DNA of 14,563 bases from Geothermobacter sp964501815 (GCA_964501815.1 CAZCUR010000063.1:1-14563), one strand, 5' to 3'. Positions 6,449 to 13,471 are shown, counted from the stretch's first letter. Notes: generated by a model not told the origin, from the letters alone. Numbers and translations are program-made.

Positions 6449-7891
6449 GTGACTTCAAACCCGTTTGACCTTGTCTCTTGTCCCTTGCCTCTCGCTCCTT
6501 TGGTGATCGCAGCGCCGGCCAGCGGCAGCGGCAAGACCACCCTGACCCTCGGGCTGCTCGCGGCACTGAAACGGCGGGGGATTTCGGTGGCGCCGTTCAA
6601 GGTCGGGCCCGATTTCATCGACCCCGGCCATCACGCCGCCGCCTGCGGGCGGGTCAGTCGCAATCTCGACGGCTGGATGTGCGGCGAAAAGGAGGTTCGG
6701 GCGATCTTCGCGCGCGGCTGTTCCGGCGCGGACCTGGCGGTCGTCGAAGGAGTGATGGGGCTGTTCGACGGCGCCTCGGGTGATTCGGATGAGGGATCGA
6801 CGGCTGAGATAGCCCGCTGGCTTTCCGGCCGCATCCTGCTGGTGGTCGACGCCCGCTCCCAGGCGCGCAGCGCCGCCGCGCTGGTCAAGGGCTTTGTCGA
6901 TTTCGATGCGCGCCTTGAATTCGCCGGGGTGGTCTTCAACCGGGTCGGCAGTGCCCGGCACGAGGAGCTGCTGCGTCAGGCGGTGGCGTCGACCCCGGGG
7001 CTGCCGCCCGTTCTGGGGTGCCTGCCACGCGAGAGCGGCATCGAGCTGCCGGAACGGCATCTTGGACTGGTGACGGCGGCGGACGGCGTGGCCGACTACC
7101 AGGCGCTGGCCGATCTGGTCGAGGCGCATCTGGATATCGATGCGCTTTTTGAAAATTTGCATCGCAGGGAAAAAGATTCGGCCGCCAGGACGCCAGGGCG
7201 CCAGGAGGGGTCACGGGCTGATACGGGTCCATCCCCGCAGGCAAAGGTCTGTATTGGCGTCGCCCGCGACACGGCCTTCTGTTTCTGCTACCCGGAGAAT
7301 CTGGAGCGGCTGGAGGCGGCCGGCGCCAGCCTGGTCTTTTTTTCGCCGCTGACGGACCGTCTGCCGGAGCAGATCGACGGCCTCTACCTGCCGGGCGGCT
7401 ACCCGGAATTGCAGGTCGAAAAGCTCGCCGCCAACCGGGCGCTGCTGGAGGATGTGCGAGTGCGGGTCGAAGCCGGTCTGCCGGTCTACGCCGAATGTGG
7501 CGGCCTGCTGCTTCTGTGCGCCGGGCTCGAAGGGCACCGGCTGAGCGGCGTCTTTCCGGCCGAAGCCCGGATGCTCGCAAGGCGCAAGGCCCTCGGTTAC
7601 CGCGAGGTGACCATGACCGCCGGGACGCCCCTCGGGCCGGCTGGAACCGTCGCCCGCGGCCACGAGTTCCACTACTCGGAACTCGACATGCCCCCCGAGG
7701 TCGAACGCGCCTACCGCCTTGCGCGCAAGGGCGGCGCCGACCTCGGCCGGGAAGGGTTCCGATACAAAAACGTCCTCGCCAGCTACGTGCACCTGCATTT
7801 CGGCAGCAACCCGCGGCTGGCGGAGAATTTTGTTTCATTTTGTGAGAAGGCTAAAGGCAACCACGAAGGCACGAAGAGCACGAAGATTTAG
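6449..7891 (+). CDS. cbiA: Cobyrinate a,c-diamide synthase (CbiA/CobB)
   Basis: This ATP- and glutamine-dependent enzyme amidates the a and c side chains of cob(II)yrinate. The N-terminal dethiobiotin-synthetase-like domain has the P-loop APASGSGKT at 22-30, FKVGPDFIDPGHH and VVEGVMGLFDG. The C-terminal type-1 glutamine amidotransferase domain starts near residue 264, with LYLPGGYPEL, the nucleophile C350 in YAECGG, GHEFHYSELD and the YVHLHFGSNP ending. I chose GTG 6449 because AAAGG lies about 6 nt upstream. An in-frame TTG at 6407 overlaps the cobC stop and is possible; the family usually starts right before LVIAAP. Odd points: about 17 extra N-terminal residues, a repeat-derived linker at about 238-262, and a C-terminal tail GNHEGTKSTKI, all encoded by intergenic-type repeats. 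Confidence 0.94.
   Translation: MTSNPFDLVSCPLPLAPLVIAAPASGSGKTTLTLGLLAALKRRGISVAPFKVGPDFIDPGHHAAACGRVSRNLDGWMCGEKEVRAIFARGCSGADLAVVEGVMGLFDGASGDSDEGSTAEIARWLSGRILLVVDARSQARSAAALVKGFVDFDARLEFAGVVFNRVGSARHEELLRQAVASTPGLPPVLGCLPRESGIELPERHLGLVTAADGVADYQALADLVEAHLDIDALFENLHRREKDSAARTPGRQEGSRADTGPSPQAKVCIGVARDTAFCFCYPENLERLEAAGASLVFFSPLTDRLPEQIDGLYLPGGYPELQVEKLAANRALLEDVRVRVEAGLPVYAECGGLLLLCAGLEGHRLSGVFPAEARMLARRKALGYREVTMTAGTPLGPAGTVARGHEFHYSELDMPPEVERAYRLARKGGADLGREGFRYKNVLASYVHLHFGSNPRLAENFVSFCEKAKGNHEGTKSTKI
7181..7205 (+). repeat. CGCCAGG motif inside cbiA
   Basis: GCCGCCAGGACGCCAGGGCG followed by CCAGG repeats the unit seen between cobS and cobC (5615-5636). It encodes AARTPGRQE, residues about 245-253, in the linker between the two cbiA domains, where inserted residues would be tolerated. 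Confidence 0.6.
7859..7885 (+). repeat. CACGAAG tandem motif at the cbiA 3' end
   Basis: AACCACGAAGGCACGAAGAG then CACGAAG is a three-unit motif of a kind often found between genes. It is translated as the last residues of CbiA, after the conserved end of the protein. It forms the left flank of repeat copy A. Confidence 0.65.
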
Positions 7892-7895
7892 AACG

Positions 7896-8020
7896 TCCCC
7901 TCCCCTGGAGGGAGGGGGTTGAGGGGAGGGGGATGCCACAGACAGGTATCACCCCCATCCTGACCTTCCCCCTTCAAGGGGGAAGGAAATGGAAGGTTTT
8001 CTCTGTGTCTCTGTGGTGAA
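7896..8020 (+). repeat. Palindromic repeat, copy A (left of bzaF)
   Basis: The copy has a first hairpin CCCCTCCC/GGGAGGGG, then GGTTGAGGGGAGGGGG, a spacer with CAGACAGGTATCACCCCCAT, then a second hairpin CTTCCCCC/GGGGGAAG with loop TTCAA. It ends in CTCTGTGTCTCTGTGGTGAA. It is nearly identical to copy B on the other side of the bzaF-like gene and in the same orientation. The right end stops 10 nt before the bzaF ribosome site, and no T-run follows the hairpins. Confidence 0.9.
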
Positions 8021-8042
8021 TTCAATCGACAGGAGATCGGCA

Positions 8043-9350
8043 GTGGCAACCCAGATTGAACTGGCCCGCCAGGGCATCGTCACCCCGCAGATGGCGGCGG
8101 TGGCCAATGAGGAGAATGTCAGCGAAGCTTATGTCCGGCAGATGGTCGCCGAGGGGAAGATCGTCATCCCCAACAACAGCATCCGCAAGCCGAAGGCGGT
8201 CGGCATCGGCAAGGGGCTGCGCACCAAGGTCAACGCCTCCATCGGGACCAGCTCGGACATCATCGACTACGACGCCGAGGTGCGCAAGGCCAAAGCCGCG
8301 CAGGCGGCCGGGGCCGACACCCTGATGGAGCTCTCCGTCGGCGGCGACCTCGACCGGGTGCGGCGCGAGGTGATCGCGGCGGTCGACCTGCCGGTCGGCA
8401 ACGTGCCGCTCTACCAGGCCTTCTGCGAGGCGGCGCGCAAGTATGGTGACCCCAACAAGCTCGACGAGGAGATGCTCTTCGACCTGATCGAGAAGCAGTG
8501 CGCCGATGGCATCGCCTTCATGGCCATCCACTGCGGCATCAACCTCTACACTCTGGAGCGGCTGCGCAAACAGGGCTACCGCTACGGCGGCCTGGTCAGC
8601 AAGGGCGGCGTGTCGATGGTCGCCTGGATGATGAAGAACGGCAGGGAGAACCCCCTCTACGAGAAGTTCGACCGGGTCTGCGCTATCCTGAAGAAGTACG
8701 ACGTGGTCCTCTCCCTCGGCAACGGCCTGCGCGCCGGGGCGATCCACGACTCCAACGACCGGGCGATGGTGCAGGAGCTGCTGATCAACTGCGAGCTGGC
8801 CGAACTCGGTCGCGAGATGGGCTGCCAGATGCTGGTCGAAGGCCCCGGGCACGTCCCCCTCGACGAGGTCGAGGCCAACATCCGTCTGCAGAAACGTATG
8901 AGCGGCGATGCGCCCTACTACATGCTCGGGCCGATCTCGACCGACGTCGCCCCCGGCTACGACCACATTACCGCCGCCATCGGCGCCGCCCAGTCGAGCC
9001 GTTTTGGCGCCGACCTGATCTGCTACATCACCCCGGCCGAACATCTCGCCCTGCCGAATGAAAAGGACGTGGTCGAGGGGGTCAAGGCGGCGAAGGTCGC
9101 GGCCTATATCGGCGACATGAACAAGTACCCGGAGAAGGGGCGCGAACGCGACAAACAGATGAGCAAGGCGCGCCGCGATCTGAACTGGGAGAAGCAGTTC
9201 GAACTCGCTCTCTTCCCCGAGGACGCCCGTGCCATCCGCGCCAGCCGTACCCCCGAGGACGAGAACACCTGCACCATGTGCGGCGACTTCTGCGCCTCGC
9301 GCGGGGCGGGGGAACTGTTCAGGAAGGATCTGGTGGGGGATAAAATCTGA
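8043..9350 (+). CDS. bzaF: ThiC-family radical SAM enzyme, probable 5-hydroxybenzimidazole synthase BzaF
   Basis: This 435-residue ThiC-like protein should be cytoplasmic and use a 4Fe-4S cluster with S-adenosylmethionine. ThiC converts aminoimidazole ribotide to the thiamin pyrimidine; the paralogue BzaF converts the same substrate to 5-hydroxybenzimidazole, the lower ligand of some anaerobic cobamides. Visible family features are MELSVGGDL, VGNVPLYQAF, HCGINLYT, GPGHVPLDEVEANI, LGPISTDVAPGYDHI and TPAEHLALPN, plus the cluster cysteines C410, C413 and C417. The Cys spacing is CX2CX3C, one residue shorter than in E. coli ThiC. GLRAG replaces the LRPG of E. coli ThiC. The GTG start has AGGAG 7 nt upstream; the in-frame ATG at 7989 lies in the repeat and lacks a ribosome site. 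BzaF is preferred over ThiC because of its place inside the cobamide locus. Confidence 0.85.
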   Translation: MATQIELARQGIVTPQMAAVANEENVSEAYVRQMVAEGKIVIPNNSIRKPKAVGIGKGLRTKVNASIGTSSDIIDYDAEVRKAKAAQAAGADTLMELSVGGDLDRVRREVIAAVDLPVGNVPLYQAFCEAARKYGDPNKLDEEMLFDLIEKQCADGIAFMAIHCGINLYTLERLRKQGYRYGGLVSKGGVSMVAWMMKNGRENPLYEKFDRVCAILKKYDVVLSLGNGLRAGAIHDSNDRAMVQELLINCELAELGREMGCQMLVEGPGHVPLDEVEANIRLQKRMSGDAPYYMLGPISTDVAPGYDHITAAIGAAQSSRFGADLICYITPAEHLALPNEKDVVEGVKAAKVAAYIGDMNKYPEKGRERDKQMSKARRDLNWEKQFELALFPEDARAIRASRTPEDENTCTMCGDFCASRGAGELFRKDLVGDKI

Positions 9351-9359
9351 GAGGATTGA

Positions 9360-9531
9360 TTCACCCCAGAGATATTGAGGGCACAGAGTTTAAAACCTCC
9401 CCTCCCCTGGAGGGAGGGGATTGAGGGGAGGGGGAGGCAACGAACAGGCCTCACCCCCATCCTGACCTTCCCCCTTCAAGGGGGAAGGAAAAGGAAAGAT
9501 GTCTCTGTGGCCTCTGTGCCTCTGTGGTGAA
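9360..9531 (+). repeat. Palindromic repeat, copy B (right of bzaF)
   Basis: This is the most complete copy. The ends form an inverted pair, TTCACCCCAGAG (9360-9371) and CTCTGTGGTGAA (9520-9531), 11 of 12 matching. Inside is a second inverted pair, GGCACAGAG (9380-9388) and CTCTGTGCC (9512-9520). The centre carries the two GC hairpins found in copy A, with CACCCCCATCCTGACCTTCC between. It starts 10 nt after the bzaF stop. No transposase is associated. Confidence 0.9.
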
Positions 9532-9547
9532 CTACGATTTTCATAAC

Positions 9548-9716
9548 GACTCCAGAAGCAAGGAAAGGGGGTGCGACTCCCCCGCGGACCCGCCGCTGTG
9601 ACGGGGGACCGACCTCTCGCGAGCCACGCCACGGCTCACCCACTGTGCGGTTGCCAAGCCGCATGGGAAGGGGAGGGGAAGGGATGATCCCGGAGCCAGA
9701 AAGCCTGTCTGGAGTC
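9548..9716 (+). promoter_or_regulatory. Cobalamin riboswitch aptamer 2 (upstream of cbiM)
   Basis: Helix P1 is a perfect 9-bp pair, GACTCCAGA (9548-9556) with TCTGGAGTC (9708-9716). Core strings are GGGGGTGCGACTCCCCC, GCGGACCCGCCGCTGTGACG, a B12 box variant CCCACTG (9639-9645), the arm TGCGG/CCGCA, and GGATGATCCCGGAGCCAGAA with GCCTG. The P2 hairpin arm that is normal in riboswitch 1 is absent: only four bases, AGCA, separate P1 from AGGAAAGGGGG. It controls cobalt uptake and the early corrin genes. I see no clear promoter between repeat copy B and this RNA. Confidence 0.94.
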
Positions 9717-9779
9717 GGCGCCATCCAGGCGCAACCCGTTCGCTGACGGTAAAGGCGGCCGGGGGATGTGGTGCAGGAG

Positions 9780-9862
9780 CTCCTTCTGTCGCCTTTTCCC
9801 CGTGTCGGCACCGGAACGGGGAACACAATGACATGGGGCGTGGAATCCCCGGACAGAAGGAG
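9780..9862 (+). promoter_or_regulatory. Shine-Dalgarno-masking structure of riboswitch 2
   Basis: CTCCTTCTGTC (9780-9790) is a perfect 11-bp complement of GACAGAAGGAG (9852-9862), which contains the cbiM Shine-Dalgarno sequence AGGAGG. Between them lie two more hairpins, TTCCCCG/CGGGGAA (9796-9802 with 9817-9823) and GGGG/CCCC (9834-9837 with 9847-9850), giving a three-way junction. No terminator with a T-run is present, so control is probably at translation initiation. An upstream AAAGGCG (9751-9757) can pair with CGCCTTT (9790-9796) and may compete. Confidence 0.75.
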
Positions 9863-9870
9863 GTAGTAAC

Positions 9871-10551
9871 ATGCACATCATGGAAGGTTTTCTGCCGGCC
9901 GGGCACGCTGTCGGCTGGGGCGTTGCTTCGGTGCCGTTTGTGGCCGCCGGCCTGCACAGCATCCGCAGGCGGGTGAAGGAGAACCCGGAGCTGAAGATGC
10001 TGGTCGGGGTGTCGGCCGCCTTTACCTTCGTCCTCTCGGCGCTGAAACTGCCGTCGGTGACCGGCAGCTGTTCGCACCCGACCGGTACCGGGCTCGGCGC
10101 GGTGCTGTTCGGCCCGCTCGCCATGGCGCCGCTGGCGGCCATCGTTCTCCTCTTCCAGGCGCTGCTGCTTGCCCACGGTGGCCTGACCACCCTCGGCGCC
10201 AATATTTTCTCCATGGGGATTGTCGGTCCGCTGGTCGCCTGGGGACTGTTCCGCTCCAGCCGTCTGCTGGGGCTGCCCCAGGGGGTGGCCATTTTTCTCG
10301 GCGCCTGCCTCGGCGACCTCGCGACCTATGTGACCACCTCATTCCAGCTGGCGCTGGCCTTCCCCGACCCGGTCGGCGGCCTGTTCGCCTCCTTCGCCAA
10401 GTTCGCCGGCATCTTCGCGGTCACCCAGGTGCCGCTCGCCGTCAGTGAGGGGCTGCTGACCGTCTTCATCGTCAACGTGCTGGCGAAAAACAGCGGCCGC
10501 GAACTTGCCGAACTCGGTTTCGGCCTTGCCGGCAAGGGGGTGCGGCCATGA
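9871..10551 (+). CDS. cbiM: Cobalt ECF transporter substrate-binding membrane subunit CbiM
   Basis: This is the 226-residue membrane S-component that binds Co2+ for uptake. The N-terminus is MHIMEGFLP with no signal peptide. In this family the free amino group, H2 and a later histidine bind the metal; the later one is H69 in SCSHPTGTG. Hydrophobic segments predict six to seven spans. The ATG follows AAGGAGG by 7 nt, and this ribosome site is the one masked by the structure above. The last codons overlap cbiN (ATGA). It forms the complex with CbiN, CbiQ and CbiO, supplying cobalt to CbiX encoded in the same operon. Nickel (NikM) proteins are related, but CbiN and the riboswitch support cobalt. 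Confidence 0.96.
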   Translation: MHIMEGFLPAGHAVGWGVASVPFVAAGLHSIRRRVKENPELKMLVGVSAAFTFVLSALKLPSVTGSCSHPTGTGLGAVLFGPLAMAPLAAIVLLFQALLLAHGGLTTLGANIFSMGIVGPLVAWGLFRSSRLLGLPQGVAIFLGACLGDLATYVTTSFQLALAFPDPVGGLFASFAKFAGIFAVTQVPLAVSEGLLTVFIVNVLAKNSGRELAELGFGLAGKGVRP

Positions 10552-10871
10552 AACGGGACCGGCTCAACTGGCTTCTGTTGATCGGCGCGCTGGTGCTCGC
10601 CGTCTGGCCGCTGGTGACCGCAGGACTGAACGGCCGCGGGCATGAGGGCGAGCTGTTCACCGGCACCGACGATCAGGCGACCGCCGCCATCACCCAGCTG
10701 GCTCCTGATTACCGACCCTGGGCCGAACCGCTCTGGGAACCGCCGAGCGGCGAGATCGAAAGCCTGCTCTTTTCACTGCAGGCGGCACTGGGTGCCGGTA
10801 TCATCGGCTATGTCATCGGCCGCCGGCGCGAACGACGCCTGCATCGGGATGCCTCGACCCATGCTGATTGA
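10548..10871 (+). CDS. cbiN: Cobalt transport accessory protein CbiN
   Basis: This 107-residue small membrane protein has two helices, at about 7-26 and 77-92, flanking an extracytoplasmic loop. The loop carries the CbiN signatures LFTGTDDQA, PDYRPWAEP and PPSGEIESLLFSLQAALGA. CbiN is a helper for metal insertion into CbiM in cobalt ECF transporters. Family members are often about 90-110 aa, so the length fits. The ATG overlaps the cbiM stop by 4 nt, and its own end overlaps the cbiQ start by 11 nt, showing tight coupling. Confidence 0.95.
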   Translation: MKRDRLNWLLLIGALVLAVWPLVTAGLNGRGHEGELFTGTDDQATAAITQLAPDYRPWAEPLWEPPSGEIESLLFSLQAALGAGIIGYVIGRRRERRLHRDASTHAD

Positions 10872-11619
10872 CCATCTCAGTCACAGCAACCGCTGGGCTC
10901 AGGTCAACCCGGCTGAGAAGGGGCTGTTCGCCCTCGGAGGGTTGGGCGCGGCGCTGCTGTGTCGCAGCCCGGGCCCGGCCCTGTTGCTGACGGCGCTGAT
11001 GGCTGCCCTGACCGTTTTCGCCGCCGGTATCCCTGTTCGGGCCTACCTGCGTCTGCTGCTGCTTCCGGCCGGATTTCTGCTGGCCGGGACCCTGGGACTG
11101 GCTCTGACCCTGGCCGACGGCGGGGATGCCCTGATCCGGTTCGGTCCCTGGGCGCTGAGCCGCTCCGGACTGGCGCAGGCGGCGCTGGTGTTCAGCCGGT
11201 CCCTGGCGGCTGTCTCCTCCCTCTATCTGCTGGCACTGACCACGCCGATGACCGGCATCTTGACCCTGCTGCGCCGCTGCCGGGTGCCCATGCTGCTGAT
11301 CGAACTGGCGGTGCTGGCCTATCGTCAGCTGTTCGTTTTTTTCGAGGTCGCCCGTCAGATGCGCCTGGCCCAGGCAAGCCGGCTCGGCTACGCCGGTTAC
11401 CGCAACAGCCTGCGTTCGCTGGGGCTTCTGGGCGCCCATCTGTTTGCCCGCGCCCACCAGCGCTCGCGCCTGCTGCACCGTTCCCTGCTGGCGCGCGGCT
11501 ATGACGGTGAACTGCGCTGGCTTGAGCAGGAGTGGCCCCTGTCCCGGGGCCGCCTGCTGCTGGCCGGTTCCGGGGCGATAGTGCTGGTGTTTCTGGCGCT
11601 GACGGGAGGGGCCGGCTGA
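10861..11619 (+). CDS. cbiQ: Cobalt ECF transporter T component CbiQ
   Basis: This 252-residue transmembrane coupling subunit (EcfT-type) links the S-component to the ATPase. About five hydrophobic segments lie in the first 150 residues and one more at the C-terminus. The cytoplasmic coupling helices carry FARAHQRSRLLHRSLLARGY, in which the two Ala-Arg motifs (ARA and ARG) that contact the ATPase are seen. I chose ATG 10861, which overlaps cbiN by 11 nt and gives the usual MLIDHLS...NP start. The ribosome site is weak (GGGA about 12 nt upstream), consistent with translational coupling. The stop overlaps the next start (TGATG). Confidence 0.94.
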   Translation: MLIDHLSHSNRWAQVNPAEKGLFALGGLGAALLCRSPGPALLLTALMAALTVFAAGIPVRAYLRLLLLPAGFLLAGTLGLALTLADGGDALIRFGPWALSRSGLAQAALVFSRSLAAVSSLYLLALTTPMTGILTLLRRCRVPMLLIELAVLAYRQLFVFFEVARQMRLAQASRLGYAGYRNSLRSLGLLGAHLFARAHQRSRLLHRSLLARGYDGELRWLEQEWPLSRGRLLLAGSGAIVLVFLALTGGAG

Positions 11620-12446
11620 TGCTGCTGGAAACCCGTCAGGTCGATTTCAGCTACCCGGACGGTACCCGGGCTCTGCGCCGGTTGACCATCGGCTTTGCGC
11701 GCGGGCGGCGGACCGCGGTGCTGGGACGCAACGGCGCCGGCAAGTCGAGCCTGTTCACCCTGCTCAACGGGCTGGAACGCCCGGATACCGGCCAGGTGCT
11801 GTTCGACGGTGCGCCGCTGGACTATTCCCGCGCAGGCCTGAAACGACTGCGCGCCCGCATCGGCCTGGTCTTTCAGGACCCCGACGCCCAGCTCTTTTCC
11901 GGCAGTGTCTACGAGGATGTCTCCTTTGGGCCGCTCAATCTCGGTCTGCCTGCCGCGGAAGTGCGCCGCCGGGTCGAGGCGGCGCTGGACGCGGTCGGAC
12001 TCGCAGAGCTCTCCGGCCGGCCGACCCACGCCCTCAGCTACGGCGAGAAGAAACGCGCCTGTCTGGCGGGGGTGCTCGCCATGCGGCCCGAGGTGCTGGT
12101 GCTCGACGAGCCGACCGCCGGTCTCGATCAGCCGATGCGCGCCGAGCTGGTCCGCCTGCTCGATCGCCTGCACGCCGACGGCCTGACCATCATTCTGGCC
12201 ACCCATGATGTCGATTTCGCCTACGCCTGGGCCGATGACATCCGCGTGCTCGACCGGGGGAGCCTGGTCTTTGAGGCCGAGGCGCGTGATGCCCGGGCCG
12301 CCTGCGCCGGACTCCCCCCGCTGGGGCTGGAGCCGCCCTTTGTCTATCAACTGGCCGAACTGCTGAGCACCGACAGTCGCTTGAGGCTGGATGAGCCGCC
12401 GCGCGACCGCCGGCAACTGCTGCAACTGCTGAAAGGACAACAGTGA
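11619..12446 (+). CDS. cbiO: Cobalt ECF transporter ATPase CbiO
   Basis: This 275-residue ABC ATPase is the energising subunit of the CbiMNQO cobalt transporter, on the cytoplasmic side of the membrane. Walker A is GRNGAGKS at 36-43, the Q-loop is VFQDPDAQLFS, the signature is LSYGEKKR in place of canonical LSGGQ, Walker B is VLVLDEPTAGLD, and the switch histidine is in LATHDVDFAY. The LSYG form is common among CbiO proteins. ATG 11619 was chosen because it overlaps the cbiQ stop (TGATG), has GGAGG 9 nt upstream, and gives a standard MLLETRQVDFSYPDG beginning. The stop overlaps cbiX. Confidence 0.95.
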   Translation: MLLETRQVDFSYPDGTRALRRLTIGFARGRRTAVLGRNGAGKSSLFTLLNGLERPDTGQVLFDGAPLDYSRAGLKRLRARIGLVFQDPDAQLFSGSVYEDVSFGPLNLGLPAAEVRRRVEAALDAVGLAELSGRPTHALSYGEKKRACLAGVLAMRPEVLVLDEPTAGLDQPMRAELVRLLDRLHADGLTIILATHDVDFAYAWADDIRVLDRGSLVFEAEARDARAACAGLPPLGLEPPFVYQLAELLSTDSRLRLDEPPRDRRQLLQLLKGQQ

Positions 12447-12838
12447 TGAAAACCGCTATTCTGCTCATGGGACACGGGTCCCGCATCGCCGAGGCCAATG
12501 ACGCCCTGCGCGAGGTGGCCGGCTGGGTCCGGGAGGAGACCGGCTGCCCCATCGTCGAGGTCGCCTTCCGCGAACTGCACCAGCCGGACATCCAGGCCGG
12601 TATCGACGCCTGCGTTGCCGCCGGCGCCGGGCGGATTCTGCTTTATCCCTACTTCCTGTTCGCCGGCGCCCACGTCCTGCACGATCTGCCCGAGGAGATC
12701 GAGGCGGCGAAACAACGCTACCCGCACCTGGAGATGGTGCTCGGCAAGCCTCTGGGCGTCCACCGAAAACTGGCCGAAGTCGTGTGCGAGCGCATCGACG
12801 AAACCGTCAGCGCTATTGGCTGGGACCTGAAGGATTGA
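12446..12838 (+). CDS. cbiX: Sirohydrochlorin cobaltochelatase, short CbiX
   Basis: This 130-residue short-form chelatase (CbiX-S type) inserts Co2+ into sirohydrochlorin, the committing step of the anaerobic pathway, and is expected to act as a homodimer in the cytoplasm. The metal-binding histidines are H10 in LLMGHGS and H76 in FLFAGAHVLHDL. Long CbiX or CbiK proteins are about twice this length, so this is the primitive single-domain form. I chose ATG 12446, which overlaps the cbiO stop (TGATG) with AAGGA 8 nt upstream; the GTG three bases earlier is less likely. Being encoded next to the cobalt importer fits direct use of the imported metal. Confidence 0.94.
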   Translation: MKTAILLMGHGSRIAEANDALREVAGWVREETGCPIVEVAFRELHQPDIQAGIDACVAAGAGRILLYPYFLFAGAHVLHDLPEEIEAAKQRYPHLEMVLGKPLGVHRKLAEVVCERIDETVSAIGWDLKD

Positions 12839-12841
12839 CCG

Positions 12842-13471
12842 ATGAATCGAACCATCGAGCGTGATCCGGCCGCCATCGAGGCGAAGAGTTTTGCCACCAT
12901 TGACGCCGAAGTCGGGCCGCATCGCTTTTCCGACATCGAATGGCCGGTGGTGCGGCGCATCATCCACACCAGTGCCGATTTCGATTTCGCCCACACCACC
13001 TGGTTTGCGCCCGGCGCCATCGAACGGGCCCTGGCCGCCCTGCGAGCCGGTGCCCGCATCTACTGCGACACCAACATGGTGCTGGCCGGGGTCAACAAGG
13101 CGCGCCTGGCCCGGCTGGGCGGCAGCATTCACTGCCATGTCGCCGACGCCGACGTGGCCGAACAGGCGCGCCGCGAAGGGGTGACCCGTTCGATCGTCGC
13201 CCTGCGCAAGGGGGTGGCCGAGGGGGCGAACATCTTCCTGGTCGGCAACGCCCCCACCGCCCTGTTCGAACTGCTCGACCTCGCTGCGGCCGGGCGGGTT
13301 CGCCCGGAGCTGGTGGTCGGGGTGCCGGTCGGGTTTGTCGGTGCCGCCGAATCGAAGGAGGCGCTGTTCGCCTCCGGGCTGCCGTACATCGTCTGCCGCG
13401 GCCGCAAGGGGGGCTCAACCATCGCCGCGGCCATTGTCAACCAGCTGATGATCCTGGCGGAGCAGGAGTAG
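12842..13471 (+). CDS. cbiC: Cobalt-precorrin-8 methylmutase CbiC
   Basis: This 209-residue enzyme moves a methyl group from C-11 to C-12, converting cobalt-precorrin-8 to cobyrinate. The catalytic histidine is H42 in RRIIHTSADFDF, matching H43 of CobH. Other conserved blocks are DTNMVLAG, GNAPTALFELL, GVPVGFVGAAESKEAL and GRKGGST. The length is standard. The ATG is 3 nt past the cbiX stop, and cbiD follows 3 nt after the cbiC stop, so it lies in the middle of one operon. Confidence 0.96.
   Translation: MNRTIERDPAAIEAKSFATIDAEVGPHRFSDIEWPVVRRIIHTSADFDFAHTTWFAPGAIERALAALRAGARIYCDTNMVLAGVNKARLARLGGSIHCHVADADVAEQARREGVTRSIVALRKGVAEGANIFLVGNAPTALFELLDLAAAGRVRPELVVGVPVGFVGAAESKEALFASGLPYIVCRGRKGGSTIAAAIVNQLMILAEQE

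Noticed and set aside
8022..9044. 340-codon minus-strand open frame opposite the bzaF-like gene
   Set aside because: It is an antisense shadow of a strongly conserved enzyme, and no Shine-Dalgarno or promoter is visible.
8043..9350. Annotating the ThiC-like gene simply as thiamin thiC
   Set aside because: It lies inside a cobamide locus between cbiA and cbiM with no thiamin genes or TPP riboswitch nearby, so BzaF fits better, although sequence alone does not prove it.
7896..9531. A transposon carrying the bzaF-like gene
   Set aside because: There are flanking repeats, but no transposase, no visible target duplication, and the repeats are in the same orientation. Other copies of the repeat stand alone.
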